From NCBI RefSeq assembly GCF_013343715.1, contig NZ_JABUNR010000007.1, forward strand, positions 156,735-220,734: a stretch of DNA of 64,000 bases, given 5' to 3'. Below the pieces are notes generated by a model. That model did not search any database. It was not told the DNA's origin and saw only the letters and a program-made list of their open reading frames with translations. Within the stretch, counting starts at the first letter, position 1. The number at the start of each line of letters is the position of its first letter. Source of the stretch: Mesobacillus harenae (lineage in GTDB: Bacteria > Bacillota > Bacilli > Bacillales > Cytobacillaceae). Below are positions 1 through 8,247 of the stretch, one piece after another. The position numbers and the translations under genes were made by a program.

Positions 1-2
1 TT

Positions 3-347
3 ATGATCGGCCTTTCCCAGCTTATGCTTTACTTAGCTGATATTCCGTTCCTGACGATTGCCGCCTTCTTATTGTTCGGATTTTCAGTTGGCTGCTTTTT
101 TCCGACTGCGGCTACCATCTTTCAAACGAGAATTCCAAAACAATACCATGGGCGTTTTTTTTCGTTTAGGAACATGCTTGACCGCGTGGTATTCCAGATT
201 GTCCTGCTCATCACTGGCTTCCTATTGGACATAATTGGCCTGCAGCTTATGGTTGTCCTGTTTGGAACCCTATCGATTATTATGACAACGATCTTTTACA
301 CTCGGCACAGCAGAACCTCAACAGATAACGAGTCCCGAGCCCATTAA
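3..347 (+). CDS. MFS transporter, C-terminal fragment (cut by window edge)
   Basis: The reading frame is open from the window edge, and the visible part covers roughly the last 114 residues. It shows three to four hydrophobic helices joined by short basic loops, including an RIPKQYHGRFF loop of the kind found between helices 10 and 11 of major facilitator transporters. The end is short and charged. The substrate cannot be told from this part. The ATG at base 3 is probably internal to a longer gene that starts outside the window. It is followed by a hairpin terminator and faces the NCS2 permease gene. Confidence 0.7.
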   Translation: MIGLSQLMLYLADIPFLTIAAFLLFGFSVGCFFPTAATIFQTRIPKQYHGRFFSFRNMLDRVVFQIVLLITGFLLDIIGLQLMVVLFGTLSIIMTTIFYTRHSRTSTDNESRAH

Positions 348-351
348 GGCC

Positions 352-390
352 GACAGGCACCATCCATCTAATTGGAGGGTGCCTGTTTTA
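352..390. terminator. Hairpin terminator of the GACAGGCACC repeat family
   Basis: Left arm GACAGGCACCATCC at 352-365 pairs with GGAGGGTGCCTGTT at 374-387, followed on the plus strand by TTTATTT. It lies between two convergent genes and includes the last codons of the minus-strand permease. The same arm sequence recurs at 1858-1900, so this is a copy of a dispersed palindrome that may serve as a terminator. Confidence 0.65.
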
Positions 391-1672
391 TTTCATAAGC
401 TTCCCAGTCCACCAGACTCTCCAATATAATAGAAATCAAGACTCCCATGATTAGTCCATTTGACACAAAAGGCTGGATTAGTACAGGTAAACTATTAAAT
501 AAATCAGGTGAAATATTCATTAAACTGACTCCTATCAACACTGGCCCAGCCAATCGAAAAATCGTGTTGGAATTAAACTCACTTCCATTCAGGCTGCTAA
601 AAGCTGTTCCAAATAATTGCAAATAGGCTACAAACAAAACAGCATTCCCTATCGAAATTGGCATTGTGGCCAGAAATGAGCCTAAAACTGGAATGAGCCC
701 CATGACTGTCAACAGACCACCTCCAATAAAAAATGGTTCGCGAAGAAAAATTCTTGTGCTTTGCAAGAATCCTATTGAGGAGGTAAACGGTGTGTAAGGA
801 ACGAGTCCAAAGCCGGTTGCAAATACTGAAAAAATGGCTGTTATAAGAATTGAATTTCGATACTGCTTATTATTTGTTTTTTCATTAAGCAGCGCAGCAC
901 CTGCTGTAATAGAGGCGATCGTATTACTTAGATTTAGCATCACAGCAAAGAAAGCAACCACGATGATCCCATATTCAAGATTTGGCTGCCCTAGCGGAAA
1001 AAGCATAATATCACTGCCTGCAGGGACGGGTGCTGCTTGCAGATGCGGGAATAGAATCACATAAAAAAGCCATCCGGCCATTAATCCAATCAAAATGGAA
1101 AAGTTGCTAATCAGCTTATTTCCTTTTATTTTAAGAACACTGACTAAGATCACAATTCCAATCGATAACAAACCGACCTGTATATCAATTGTTCCTTCGG
1201 AAGTTACAGGAAGCATTCCTTTAAAAAAGATAAAGATTAACTGAAAGGTTAATAGAAAAAGATAGACAGACACAACCATTGGACTGAAAATTTTCTGCAG
1301 GATCCAAACCCCATTAAAGGCTGCAAGCAAAATGGTGATGAAGCACGCCAGTAAAATTCCTGTTGCAATTCCACCCCCGATTGCTGGTAAACTTATTCCA
1401 ATCGAAGAAGCAGACAGGCCAAGGTTCAAAATAACTCCCCAGAGCAATCCGGAATGACCCTCCATTAACGGAAGGCGGTGTCCCATCATTCCCTGAAAGA
1501 CGCATGCCAGTCCCGTTAAAATGAGAGAACTTCTAAGCATCATCGCCATTATATCAGGCGCCACTTCAAAAGCTGTCCCAATAGAAATTGGAACAACTAC
1601 TGTATTAGCAAAAATAAAAAAGAGCCATTGAATTGAAGAAAACATAGTCAAAGTTGAAAACCACTTGTTCAC
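368..1672 (-). CDS. NCS2-family purine/pyrimidine permease (YwdJ-like)
   Basis: A 434-residue membrane protein with about 12 to 14 hydrophobic segments, the usual size for nucleobase:cation symporter-2 permeases. The N-terminal SIQWLFFIFANTVVVP helix corresponds to the family's first helix, and the C-terminal half has the paired half-helix region around PYTPFTSSIGFLQST. It most resembles the uncharacterised B. subtilis YwdJ branch rather than the well-known xanthine (PbuX) or uracil (PyrP) carriers, so the substrate is left open. The start is GTG, with a weak GTGGTG ribosome site. No purine riboswitch was seen in its 5' region. It is monocistronic. Confidence 0.8.
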   Translation of the reverse strand: MNKWFSTLTMFSSIQWLFFIFANTVVVPISIGTAFEVAPDIMAMMLRSSLILTGLACVFQGMMGHRLPLMEGHSGLLWGVILNLGLSASSIGISLPAIGGGIATGILLACFITILLAAFNGVWILQKIFSPMVVSVYLFLLTFQLIFIFFKGMLPVTSEGTIDIQVGLLSIGIVILVSVLKIKGNKLISNFSILIGLMAGWLFYVILFPHLQAAPVPAGSDIMLFPLGQPNLEYGIIVVAFFAVMLNLSNTIASITAGAALLNEKTNNKQYRNSILITAIFSVFATGFGLVPYTPFTSSIGFLQSTRIFLREPFFIGGGLLTVMGLIPVLGSFLATMPISIGNAVLFVAYLQLFGTAFSSLNGSEFNSNTIFRLAGPVLIGVSLMNISPDLFNSLPVLIQPFVSNGLIMGVLISIILESLVDWEAYEIKQAPSN

Positions 1673-1857
1673 TTAAGACACCACTTTCATGTAAAAATAT
1701 CACAATCCTTCTATTATATTTCATAATACTGGAAACACCCATCTATTTGCTTAAAAACAAAAGCGAAAAAGCCCGTTAAGCGACGTAGGGTGAAACCAAC
1801 ATGAAGATCCCAAGCGATTGAATGTAACTTATTATAAGAGTTGGGCGAAGCATTAAC

Positions 1858-1900
1858 AGGTGACAGGCACCATCCAAAAAATGGATGGTGCCTGTCACCT
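1858..1900. repeat. Perfect 19-bp-arm palindrome, GACAGGCACC family
   Basis: The left arm begins AGGTGACAGGCACCATCC at 1858 and is matched exactly by GGATGGTGCCTGTCACCT ending at 1900, with a five-base A loop. It sits just past the stop of the ABC permease gene, but there is no T-run on either side. It can fold as a terminator or RNA-stabilising hairpin, yet it looks like a dispersed repeat. A degenerate copy lies at 352-387, on the other side of the NCS2 gene. Confidence 0.85.
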
Positions 1901-1903
1901 TTA

Positions 1904-2698
1904 CTAAATGTTCAAGTCTTTTTTCTTGTAAGATTGATAAGTGATGGCCGTTAGAACCGTTATTAAGATGATAGAGATTGTGAGGTAGGCTGGGTCTAAT
2001 CCTTCATTTAATATTTGCTCTGCCTCATAATATTTAAATGGAGTGATGAATTTTAATATTCCGAGCTTGTCATTCAAATTGATGGCAATTGAAAGAATAA
2101 AGGTGAGCAGAAGAACTCCAGTTGAAATGGATGCTGCTCTTTTTGGCCGTTTAATTATTGCAGCAATAGCTGTGCCAACAACTAAAAAGAGCAGCTGGAG
2201 AAAGAACATACCAATCATTAAAAGCCCGATGTCTCCGGATACCGCTTCACCTTGCGCGTATCTTTGCACCATTACTATAGAAGAAACTAGAGTTACCAGA
2301 TTAAATGTAACTAAATTAATTAAAGAGGCCGTTAACTTTAATGTAATTACCTTCCCCCGCGAAATTGGCTTTACGAGTAAGAATTCAGCGGTTTTATCCC
2401 GTTCTTCCTTAGAAACAATATTTGCCCCCAGCATTACAGCATGAATCGTCGCCATCATAGCCAGATATAAAAAGAGTAGCCCATAATAACCAATAGCTTT
2501 TGTTAAGTCAAATCCGCCTGATCCCATAATCGCCTGCAAGGATTCAGGCATTTCTGCCATTAATTCATTTATGGTCTGCCCTGTTCCTGTCATACCTGCA
2601 TATTTGCCCATTCCAGCGAACACCATGAATAACACACCAACACACCAAATGATTAATGATTTTCGGGTTGCTTGTAATTCACGAATCACAATATTCAT
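1904..2698 (-). CDS. ABC-2 type exporter permease, second subunit
   Basis: A 264-residue integral membrane protein with six hydrophobic segments and a large first extracytoplasmic loop, typical of ABC-2 permeases. The motif SKEERDKTAEFLLVKPISR between helices 2 and 3 is the conserved coupling region of this group and recurs almost unchanged in the neighbouring permease. It is the last gene of a tetR-ATPase-permease-permease operon. The two permeases (about 265 residues each) are likely paralogues that form a heterodimer with the ATPase at 3517. Substrate is unknown; TetR-controlled systems of this layout often export antibiotics or toxic amphiphiles. Confidence 0.85.
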   Translation of the reverse strand: MNIVIRELQATRKSLIIWCVGVLFMVFAGMGKYAGMTGTGQTINELMAEMPESLQAIMGSGGFDLTKAIGYYGLLFLYLAMMATIHAVMLGANIVSKEERDKTAEFLLVKPISRGKVITLKLTASLINLVTFNLVTLVSSIVMVQRYAQGEAVSGDIGLLMIGMFFLQLLFLVVGTAIAAIIKRPKRAASISTGVLLLTFILSIAINLNDKLGILKFITPFKYYEAEQILNEGLDPAYLTISIILITVLTAITYQSYKKKDLNI

Positions 2699-2713
2699 AG
2701 GTTACCCCCCTAT

Positions 2714-3511
2714 CTAAACGGAATGAACATCCTTTTTACCATAAATCCAATAGCTGGCCAGAACCGCAGTAAAAATGATTGAAATTCCTATAAAAATAAA
2801 CTCTCCCTCATACTCCAAGGTTCTAATAATATATTGGTTGTCAAAGTAATTGAAAGGAGTCAAATAGCGTAGTCCCTTATCCGCTGTACTCGAACTGATC
2901 ATCCCTAGAATAAAGAAAGTGAACACCGTACCAAGCGAGATTGATATGACCGATTTAATTCTTGGAATAAGAACTGCAATCATTATGCCCAAGCTTAAAA
3001 ATATTAATTGGATAAACAGGAGAGTGACGGATACCATCAACAATGCCTGCTCACTAAAATCCTCTGTTTTCACAAAAGATGCCATCACCATGACCGAGGC
3101 TAAAAATGCAAGATTGGTAAAAACCAAGGAAGTTAGTGCAGCAAAGAGTTTAGATGTAATAACCTGAGTACGGGTAACAGGCTTTGTGAGCAAGAAGTCG
3201 GCTGTTTTATCCCGTGTTTCCTTAGAAATAATGGATAAGCCAAGATTCATTGCCTGAACAGCACCACTAAGCTTGATATAAAGAAACGAGTAGGAAAAGA
3301 AACCGAGTAAAGTGGCCAGCGTTTCAAACGAAAGTCCGATCGCTTTTCTCAGTTCCTCTGGGAAGCCTTCAAGCACCTTCATGAATTCTTCAGCATCTCT
3401 AGAAAAGGATGGATAGAGCGACAAAAACAGGACCACTATTGCGATTAATCCAAGACTCCAGATAATGGTTGAGTTCCGATAGGCCTTCAGCTCATGGAGA
3501 AACATGTTCAT
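2714..3511 (-). CDS. ABC-2 type exporter permease, first subunit
   Basis: A 265-residue membrane protein with six predicted helices and the conserved SKETRDKTADFLLTKPVTR coupling loop, paralogous to the product of 1904-2698. The start lies five bases after the ATPase stop and the next permease follows 15 bases later, so the three are surely co-transcribed and co-translated. It would form half of the membrane channel of the exporter. Confidence 0.85.
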   Translation of the reverse strand: MNMFLHELKAYRNSTIIWSLGLIAIVVLFLSLYPSFSRDAEEFMKVLEGFPEELRKAIGLSFETLATLLGFFSYSFLYIKLSGAVQAMNLGLSIISKETRDKTADFLLTKPVTRTQVITSKLFAALTSLVFTNLAFLASVMVMASFVKTEDFSEQALLMVSVTLLFIQLIFLSLGIMIAVLIPRIKSVISISLGTVFTFFILGMISSSTADKGLRYLTPFNYFDNQYIIRTLEYEGEFIFIGISIIFTAVLASYWIYGKKDVHSV

Positions 3512-3516
3512 CGCTT

Positions 3517-4401
3517 CTACTCCTCCTTTTTATAAAAGTGCATAAAAATCTCTTCCAGGGTTGGCTCCTCTATCCACAAATTAGCGATTTCAATCTCAGA
3601 AATCTTTTTCAGTATACTATTGATATTCCCCCGAAAGATAAAAGAAATGGTGTTTGCTTTTATCTCAATCTGATTAACTCCAGCAACATCAAAAGCCCGA
3701 AAATCAACTTCTGTTTTTGTTTCGATTTTAAATTTTTTATAATTGTTTTCTTTCAATGTACTAATTCTATCAACCTGTACAATTTTCCCTTCCTTAATAA
3801 TTGCGACCCGGTCACATAAGCGCTGTACTTCGCTTAAAATATGGGATGAGAATAAAATGGTTACCCCTTTTTTGTTCTCCTTCTCCAATAGATCAAAGAA
3901 CTTTTGCTGCATCAGCGGATCTAATCCGCTGGTAGGCTCATCAAGGATGATTAGTTTAGGTTCATGCAGAAGTCCTTGGACGATCCCTACCTTCTTTTTG
4001 TTACCCAAAGACAGATCCTCAATTTTCCTATTAAGATCCAGCTCCAAGATCTCGGAAAGTTCCTTGATTCGCCTTGTACAATCTTTTTTATAAAAGCTAG
4101 CCGAGTACTTCAGTAAATCAATAACCTTCATGTTGTCGTAATAAAATACCTCAGATGGTAAATACCCAATATCCCGTTTGATTTCAGGAGCATATTTAAC
4201 TACATCTTTCCCAAAAATTTTTGCACTTCCGCTTGTTGGATAAATAAGTGACAGCAATGTTCGAATGGTAGTAGATTTCCCTGCTCCATTTGGCCCGATA
4301 AAACCAAAAATCTCCCCTTCCTCCACGTTGAAACTTACATCAGAGATCCCCCTGGAGTTTCCATACAGCTTTGTCAGATTGCTGATTTCAATAACACTCA
4401 T
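3517..4401 (-). CDS. ABC exporter ATPase subunit
   Basis: A 294-residue nucleotide-binding protein. Walker A GPNGAGKST is near residue 37, the signature LSLGNKKKVGIVQGLL near 135, Walker B LIILDEPTSGLD near 155 and the switch histidine SSHIL near 187. The signature LSLGNKK differs from the canonical LSGGQ, as in the BcrA/CcmA-type subfamily of drug and lantibiotic exporters. A C-terminal extension of about 70 residues is also typical of that subfamily. It energises the two permeases encoded just downstream and is controlled by the TetR gene 26 bases upstream. Confidence 0.88.
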   Translation of the reverse strand: MSVIEISNLTKLYGNSRGISDVSFNVEEGEIFGFIGPNGAGKSTTIRTLLSLIYPTSGSAKIFGKDVVKYAPEIKRDIGYLPSEVFYYDNMKVIDLLKYSASFYKKDCTRRIKELSEILELDLNRKIEDLSLGNKKKVGIVQGLLHEPKLIILDEPTSGLDPLMQQKFFDLLEKENKKGVTILFSSHILSEVQRLCDRVAIIKEGKIVQVDRISTLKENNYKKFKIETKTEVDFRAFDVAGVNQIEIKANTISFIFRGNINSILKKISEIEIANLWIEEPTLEEIFMHFYKKEE

Positions 4402-4427
4402 GATTGACCCTCCCCGTCTTTAATTTG

Positions 4428-5051
4428 TTATTTATAAAAAAGGACTTTCAGCTGTTCAATGTAAACGTCCGCTTCGGAAAAATCATATGTGAAATCAGCT
4501 TGACTATGTTTGGCTAGCCTTTCCCTCTCCATCGCCTGGTTACTAAAGCCCTCAAGAGTCCAAGAGATAATATTAATTGCTCGCGTAATATCTATATCTT
4601 TTTTAAATTTTTCGGTATCAATATTGTCAAAAACTGTTCCATAGCTAGTTTGCAGCAGCTCTCTATGACGTTGGTCCAGCTCGCTTTTAACTTCCACGGA
4701 GCTTTCTTGATAGGCTGACATCATAAAATTAAAAACATCAGGATGTTTTTTGATTAGTTGGCTTTTTAGCATCGTAACAGCTTTAAGTCTAACGAAAATA
4801 TCCCTATCTTGAAGGTTTATTTCACCGAAGAATTCATTTTTGAGGACATTAACGAAATGATTGTACAAATATAAATAAAGTTCTTTTTTATTTTTAAAAT
4901 AATGAAAGAGCAGCCCTTTTGAAATACCTGCTTCTTTAACAATTTCGTTCGTAGAAGCATTCGCATATCCCTTTTGGGCGAATTCCTTTATTGCTGCATT
5001 TAAAATTCGCTGCTGTTTTTCATGATCAATTGTTAAGAATTTAGAAGTCAA
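4428..5051 (-). CDS. TetR/AcrR-family repressor of the ABC exporter operon
   Basis: The product (207 residues) has an N-terminal TetR helix-turn-helix (RILNAAIKEFAQKGYANAS then TNEIVKEAGISKGLLFHYF) and a long helical ligand-binding domain. An ATG at 5096 is in frame but lies inside the -10 box of the promoter described below, so it cannot be the start. The TTG at 5051 has AAAGGAGG eight bases upstream and is chosen here. Two operator palindromes overlap the promoter, implying autorepression and repression of the downstream exporter genes until a ligand binds. Confidence 0.85.
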   Translation of the reverse strand: MTSKFLTIDHEKQQRILNAAIKEFAQKGYANASTNEIVKEAGISKGLLFHYFKNKKELYLYLYNHFVNVLKNEFFGEINLQDRDIFVRLKAVTMLKSQLIKKHPDVFNFMMSAYQESSVEVKSELDQRHRELLQTSYGTVFDNIDTEKFKKDIDITRAINIISWTLEGFSNQAMERERLAKHSQADFTYDFSEADVYIEQLKVLFYK

Positions 5052-5073
5052 TAAACCAGCCTCCTTTTTATCA

Positions 5074-5124
5074 TTGACCAATTCGGTCAATTTCATTATA
5101 TTCCCAACTGACCAAACTGGTCAA
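5074..5124 (-). promoter_or_regulatory. SigA promoter with two TetR operators
   Basis: On the minus strand, -35 TTGACC (5119-5124) and -10 TATAAT (5095-5100) are separated by 18 bases. Palindrome TGACCAAACTGGTCA (5109-5123) covers the -35 box and TTGACCAATTCGGTCAA (5074-5090) covers the predicted transcription start. The two share the half-site TGACC and have centres 34 bases apart. Their placement is a textbook repressor arrangement for the TetR protein encoded immediately downstream. Confidence 0.85.
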
Positions 5125-5237
5125 TAATTTTTTGAAAAACTTTTAATGGCAGTAAATGGGCTAATCAGTATGTAAGGGCTCTTTTTCTCTCCTTCTTTAT
5201 TCGTTCATGTTACGATTAAGATCGGAGGAGAGATTCT

Positions 5238-5720
5238 ATGATTGCGAGATGGCTGACTGTTAACCTCATAATAGTCCTTTTAATCGCTGGCTGGGGTGCT
5301 TATCAGGGGTTCGAGTCCAACTATGTTCTTTTTGGAAAACTAGTTGCTCAAGTGGGATTCGTTTTGTTTCTGATTAACCTTAATATGTATTTTGTGTTTT
5401 TATTAATCCGGAAAAGCAAGATAAGGGCAGTAAAAGTCAGGCTAGCGAAAATATCGAAGAGAATGATGAAATATCATGTAGCGATAGCTGTTTCGGCGAC
5501 TGCCTTAATCGGAATCCATGCGGCTACTATGCTTTATGCTAACTACGGAAGCCTCTTGAAAGCAAAAACCGGCAGCGGAATATTTTTGAGTGGAGTGTTG
5601 GGAGTTCTTTTATTCAGTGGATTGTTGCGGAGATGGAAATCCTCTGGACCTAGGAGAAGGTTTCATTACAGAATGGCATTCATATTTTTCGGACTGCTCT
5701 TTTTACACATTTTTATATAA
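5238..5720 (+). CDS. Small membrane protein with conserved-looking histidines
   Basis: 160 residues with about five hydrophobic helices and little else. Histidines occur within or next to helices (KYHVAIAVS, IGIHAATM, RRRFHYRMAF, LLFLHIF). This spacing recalls haem-binding membrane proteins of the cytochrome b561/ferric reductase type, but no diagnostic motif confirms it. A good ribosome site, GGAGGAG, lies 5' of the ATG. It stands alone between the TetR gene, which is divergent, and a convergent radical SAM gene. Function is unknown. Confidence 0.7.
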   Translation: MIARWLTVNLIIVLLIAGWGAYQGFESNYVLFGKLVAQVGFVLFLINLNMYFVFLLIRKSKIRAVKVRLAKISKRMMKYHVAIAVSATALIGIHAATMLYANYGSLLKAKTGSGIFLSGVLGVLLFSGLLRRWKSSGPRRRFHYRMAFIFFGLLFLHIFI

Positions 5721-5766
5721 TGTCGAAATGAAATTATGCTTTTTAAGTAACAAATAAATAGCTAAA

Positions 5767-5796
5767 GAAGCCCGGTCAGCTTCCAGGCTTCCTTTT
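5767..5796. terminator. Terminator between convergent genes
   Basis: GAAGCCCGG pairs with CCAGGCTTC (one mismatch) and is followed by CCTTTTAG on the plus strand. It overlaps the stop of the minus-strand radical SAM gene. Confidence 0.5.
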
Positions 5797-6616
5797 AGTA
5801 TGGATCGAATCCTTTTTGGGATATCCGGATCTCCGCTTCACCCATTTCTTTCTTGAACATCTTTAAAACAACCTTATGGGCAGCTGGGTTATACCATTTT
5901 TCAAGTCCCATTTCCTCGTAAATCTTCTTTATGCCTAATTTACCAGTACGTTTTCCTCCGCTTCCGTCTCCCATCCAATAGTCATCCAATGTTATGCGGC
6001 TCGCTATATCCCTCAGTTTTACAGGGAATTCCTTTGAACACGGCAGCAATGGTGCAATTGTAGCCTGAGTTTGTATCCCTTCCTCAGTTAATTCCCTTAA
6101 AGTTTTCATTCTTGCTTGTATAGGTGGTGCTGAAGGTGAAAACGCTTTTCTAACTTCTTCCTTGTCAGTTTCAATTGTCATGGAAACTCTTACTCTGTCG
6201 CCAAACTGCTGAAATAGATCAATGTCGCGCTTTACCAGAGGTGAACGAGTTTGAACAAACAAAAAATCCGGCTGGTTTTCAAGCATTATTTCTAGCAGCC
6301 TCCTCGTTAGCTTCATTTTCGCCTCGATCGGCTGATACGGATCAGTTGCCGAAGACATAAAGATCGTAACAGGCCCCTTTTTCCTTGCCTTCAAAAGCTC
6401 TTTATTCAATAGCTCTGCTGCATTTGTTTTTATATCAATCCAAGATCCCCACTCTTCTTCGCGAAATAAACCAACTGGCAGCTGCCTTACATAGCAATAG
6501 CTGCAGGCAAACGCACAGCCAGCATACGGATTAAGTGAATGGGAATACCCTTCAAGCAGGCCTCTCCCGGGGGTTAAAATACTTTTTGAGACAATTTCTT
6601 TTTGCTTTATATTCAT
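5795..6616 (-). CDS. Radical SAM protein, SplB-like (COG1533 type)
   Basis: The Fe-S cluster motif CAFACSYCY (CX3CX2C) lies near residue 35 within NPYAGCAFACSYCYVR, the signature of the spore-photoproduct-lyase-related radical SAM family. The protein (273 residues) is shorter than true SplB (about 340) and lacks its N-terminal part, so it is one of the uncharacterised SplB-like proteins rather than the repair enzyme. An ATG at 6640 has its ribosome site too close; the ATG at 6616 has CAGGTG seven bases upstream and is preferred. Confidence 0.78.
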   Translation of the reverse strand: MNIKQKEIVSKSILTPGRGLLEGYSHSLNPYAGCAFACSYCYVRQLPVGLFREEEWGSWIDIKTNAAELLNKELLKARKKGPVTIFMSSATDPYQPIEAKMKLTRRLLEIMLENQPDFLFVQTRSPLVKRDIDLFQQFGDRVRVSMTIETDKEEVRKAFSPSAPPIQARMKTLRELTEEGIQTQATIAPLLPCSKEFPVKLRDIASRITLDDYWMGDGSGGKRTGKLGIKKIYEEMGLEKWYNPAAHKVVLKMFKKEMGEAEIRISQKGFDPY

Positions 6617-6697
6617 AAAATTCACCTGCGTTCCTGACATACACCTTCTATTATATTACATATCTATTGCCGTTGAGGTGTAAAAGTATTCCATAGT

Positions 6698-6737
6698 AAA
6701 ACAAGACTGCCTCCACGGAGAGGCAATCTTGTTTTGT
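6698..6737 (-). terminator. Terminator of the ehu operon
   Basis: AAACAAGACTGCCTC pairs with GAGGCAATCTTGTTT with one mismatch in the stem. A T-rich tract follows on the minus strand, directly after ehuA. Confidence 0.8.
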
Positions 6738-6742
6738 TGTTA

Positions 6743-7561
6743 TTATGTGTTTAAAAAACGGCTTAAGAAGCCTTGCAGCCTTTCACTTTCCGGAGTCTCA
6801 AAGATATCTTCAGGATGACCTTCTTCCTCTATTTGCCCATTATGCAAAAATACAACCCTATCGGCGATATCCCGGGCAAAGTCCATTTCATGAGTAACAA
6901 GAATCATGGCCATATCAGTTTCCTTAGCAAGATCCCTAATAACCTGTAGAACCTCCCCTACAAGCTCTGGATCAAGAGCAGAGGTGACTTCATCAAACAA
7001 CATAACCTTAGGATGCATCACCACTGCACGTGCTATTGCAACCCTCTGCTTTTGTCCGCCTGAAAGCTGTTCAGGGTAAGCATCAAGCTTATCACCCAAT
7101 CCAACCTTATTCAGCATGTCGACTGCCCGTTCGTTTGCTTCCTCTTTTGAAAGACCAAGTACATGAATAGGAGCTTCTGTAACATTTCGTAAAATCGTCA
7201 TATGAGGAAATAAATTAAAGTGCTGAAAAACCATCCCAATATCGCTGCGCAGTTTTCGCAAATGCTTTTCATCGGCAGGAACTAGCTTGTCGCCAATCTT
7301 CTTATGCCAAAGTGGTTCACCGTTTAGCGAAATCACTCCCCCTGAAGGCTTTTCGAGAGTCATCAGCATGCGGATAATTGTCGTTTTTCCAGAACCGCTC
7401 GGCCCGATTAGGGCAACTTTTTCACCCTGTTTAATTTCTAAGTCCAGACCTTTTAATACTTCTACATCCCCAAATTTTTTCGTTACGTTTTCATATTGAA
7501 CAAGCGGCATTTCCTTATCCGGCTTATTTGAACTTTTTAGCTGTTTTTCTGTCATACCCAA
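6743..7561 (-). CDS. ehuA: Ectoine/hydroxyectoine ABC transporter ATPase EhuA
   Basis: A 272-residue polar-amino-acid-type ATPase with Walker A GPSGSGKTT, Q-loop MVFQHFNLFPHMT, signature LSGGQKQRVAIAR and Walker B VMLFDEVTSALD. The insert GEPLWHKKIGDKLVPADEKH between the Walker A and Q-loop matches the EhuA subgroup. It is the last gene of ehuBCDA. The TTG start has AAGGGTG seven bases upstream. It would power uptake of the compatible solutes ectoine and hydroxyectoine, either for osmoprotection or as nutrients. Confidence 0.88.
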   Translation of the reverse strand: MGMTEKQLKSSNKPDKEMPLVQYENVTKKFGDVEVLKGLDLEIKQGEKVALIGPSGSGKTTIIRMLMTLEKPSGGVISLNGEPLWHKKIGDKLVPADEKHLRKLRSDIGMVFQHFNLFPHMTILRNVTEAPIHVLGLSKEEANERAVDMLNKVGLGDKLDAYPEQLSGGQKQRVAIARAVVMHPKVMLFDEVTSALDPELVGEVLQVIRDLAKETDMAMILVTHEMDFARDIADRVVFLHNGQIEEEGHPEDIFETPESERLQGFLSRFLNT

Positions 7562-7575
7562 ACTGTATCACCCTT

Positions 7576-8247
7576 TCAGTTCTTTCTTGTGCCAAATCCA
7601 AGCTTCGACCTTTGCTCTAGTTTGTTTATTAACACTGCAGATGGATAGCTTAGCAGCAGGAATAAAAGTCCGACAATTGTTATCGGTTCAAGGTATCGAA
7701 AATTGGAGGCGCCGATCAGCTGAGCTTCCTGCAAAAATTCTCCTACACCGATTGCCATCAACAGCGGGGTTTCTTTAAATAGTACAAGTAAGTAGTTCCC
7801 GATCATCGGGATAACTGGAGGAATTGCTTGAGGAAGAATCACTCGGAACCATGTTTGGATTTTCGAGAAGTTCATTGCTCTAGCTGCTTCCCACTGGCCT
7901 TTTGGTACTGAATCAATTCCTGACCGGTACACTTCCGAAAGGTACGTACTGTAATGAATGCCTAATGTTAAAATCCCGGCTGCATATTTGTTTAGGGAAA
8001 TACCAATTGCAGGCAATGCGAAGTAAACAAAAAACAATTGCACTAATGGTGGGGTGCTTCTGACAAATTCAATGAAACCATAAGTAAGATAAGCTAATGG
8101 CTTAAAGCTTGATCGTCTTGCAAACGTTAAAACTAGTCCCAGAACTAACGAAACTATGTAAGCTCCTATTGTAATCCCAATAACGAGCCATATCGCACTC
8201 GCGATTTCCGGAAAAATTTCAAAGGCGAATTCCCAGTTCCATGTCAT
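7576..8247 (-). CDS. ehuD: Ectoine/hydroxyectoine ABC transporter permease EhuD
   Basis: 223 residues with five hydrophobic helices and the HisM/ArtQ-type permease loop GIDSVPKGQWEAARAMNFS (the EAA motif). Its ATG overlaps the stop of ehuC by four bases, the pattern of translational coupling. It pairs with EhuC to form the inner-membrane channel. Identification as EhuD rests on the operon order and on the clear EhuB. Confidence 0.85.
   Translation of the reverse strand: MTWNWEFAFEIFPEIASAIWLVIGITIGAYIVSLVLGLVLTFARRSSFKPLAYLTYGFIEFVRSTPPLVQLFFVYFALPAIGISLNKYAAGILTLGIHYSTYLSEVYRSGIDSVPKGQWEAARAMNFSKIQTWFRVILPQAIPPVIPMIGNYLLVLFKETPLLMAIGVGEFLQEAQLIGASNFRYLEPITIVGLLFLLLSYPSAVLINKLEQRSKLGFGTRKN

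Noticed and set aside
1673..1857. Purine riboswitch upstream of the NCS2 permease
   Set aside because: No paired helices with the conserved purine-riboswitch loops were found in the leader.
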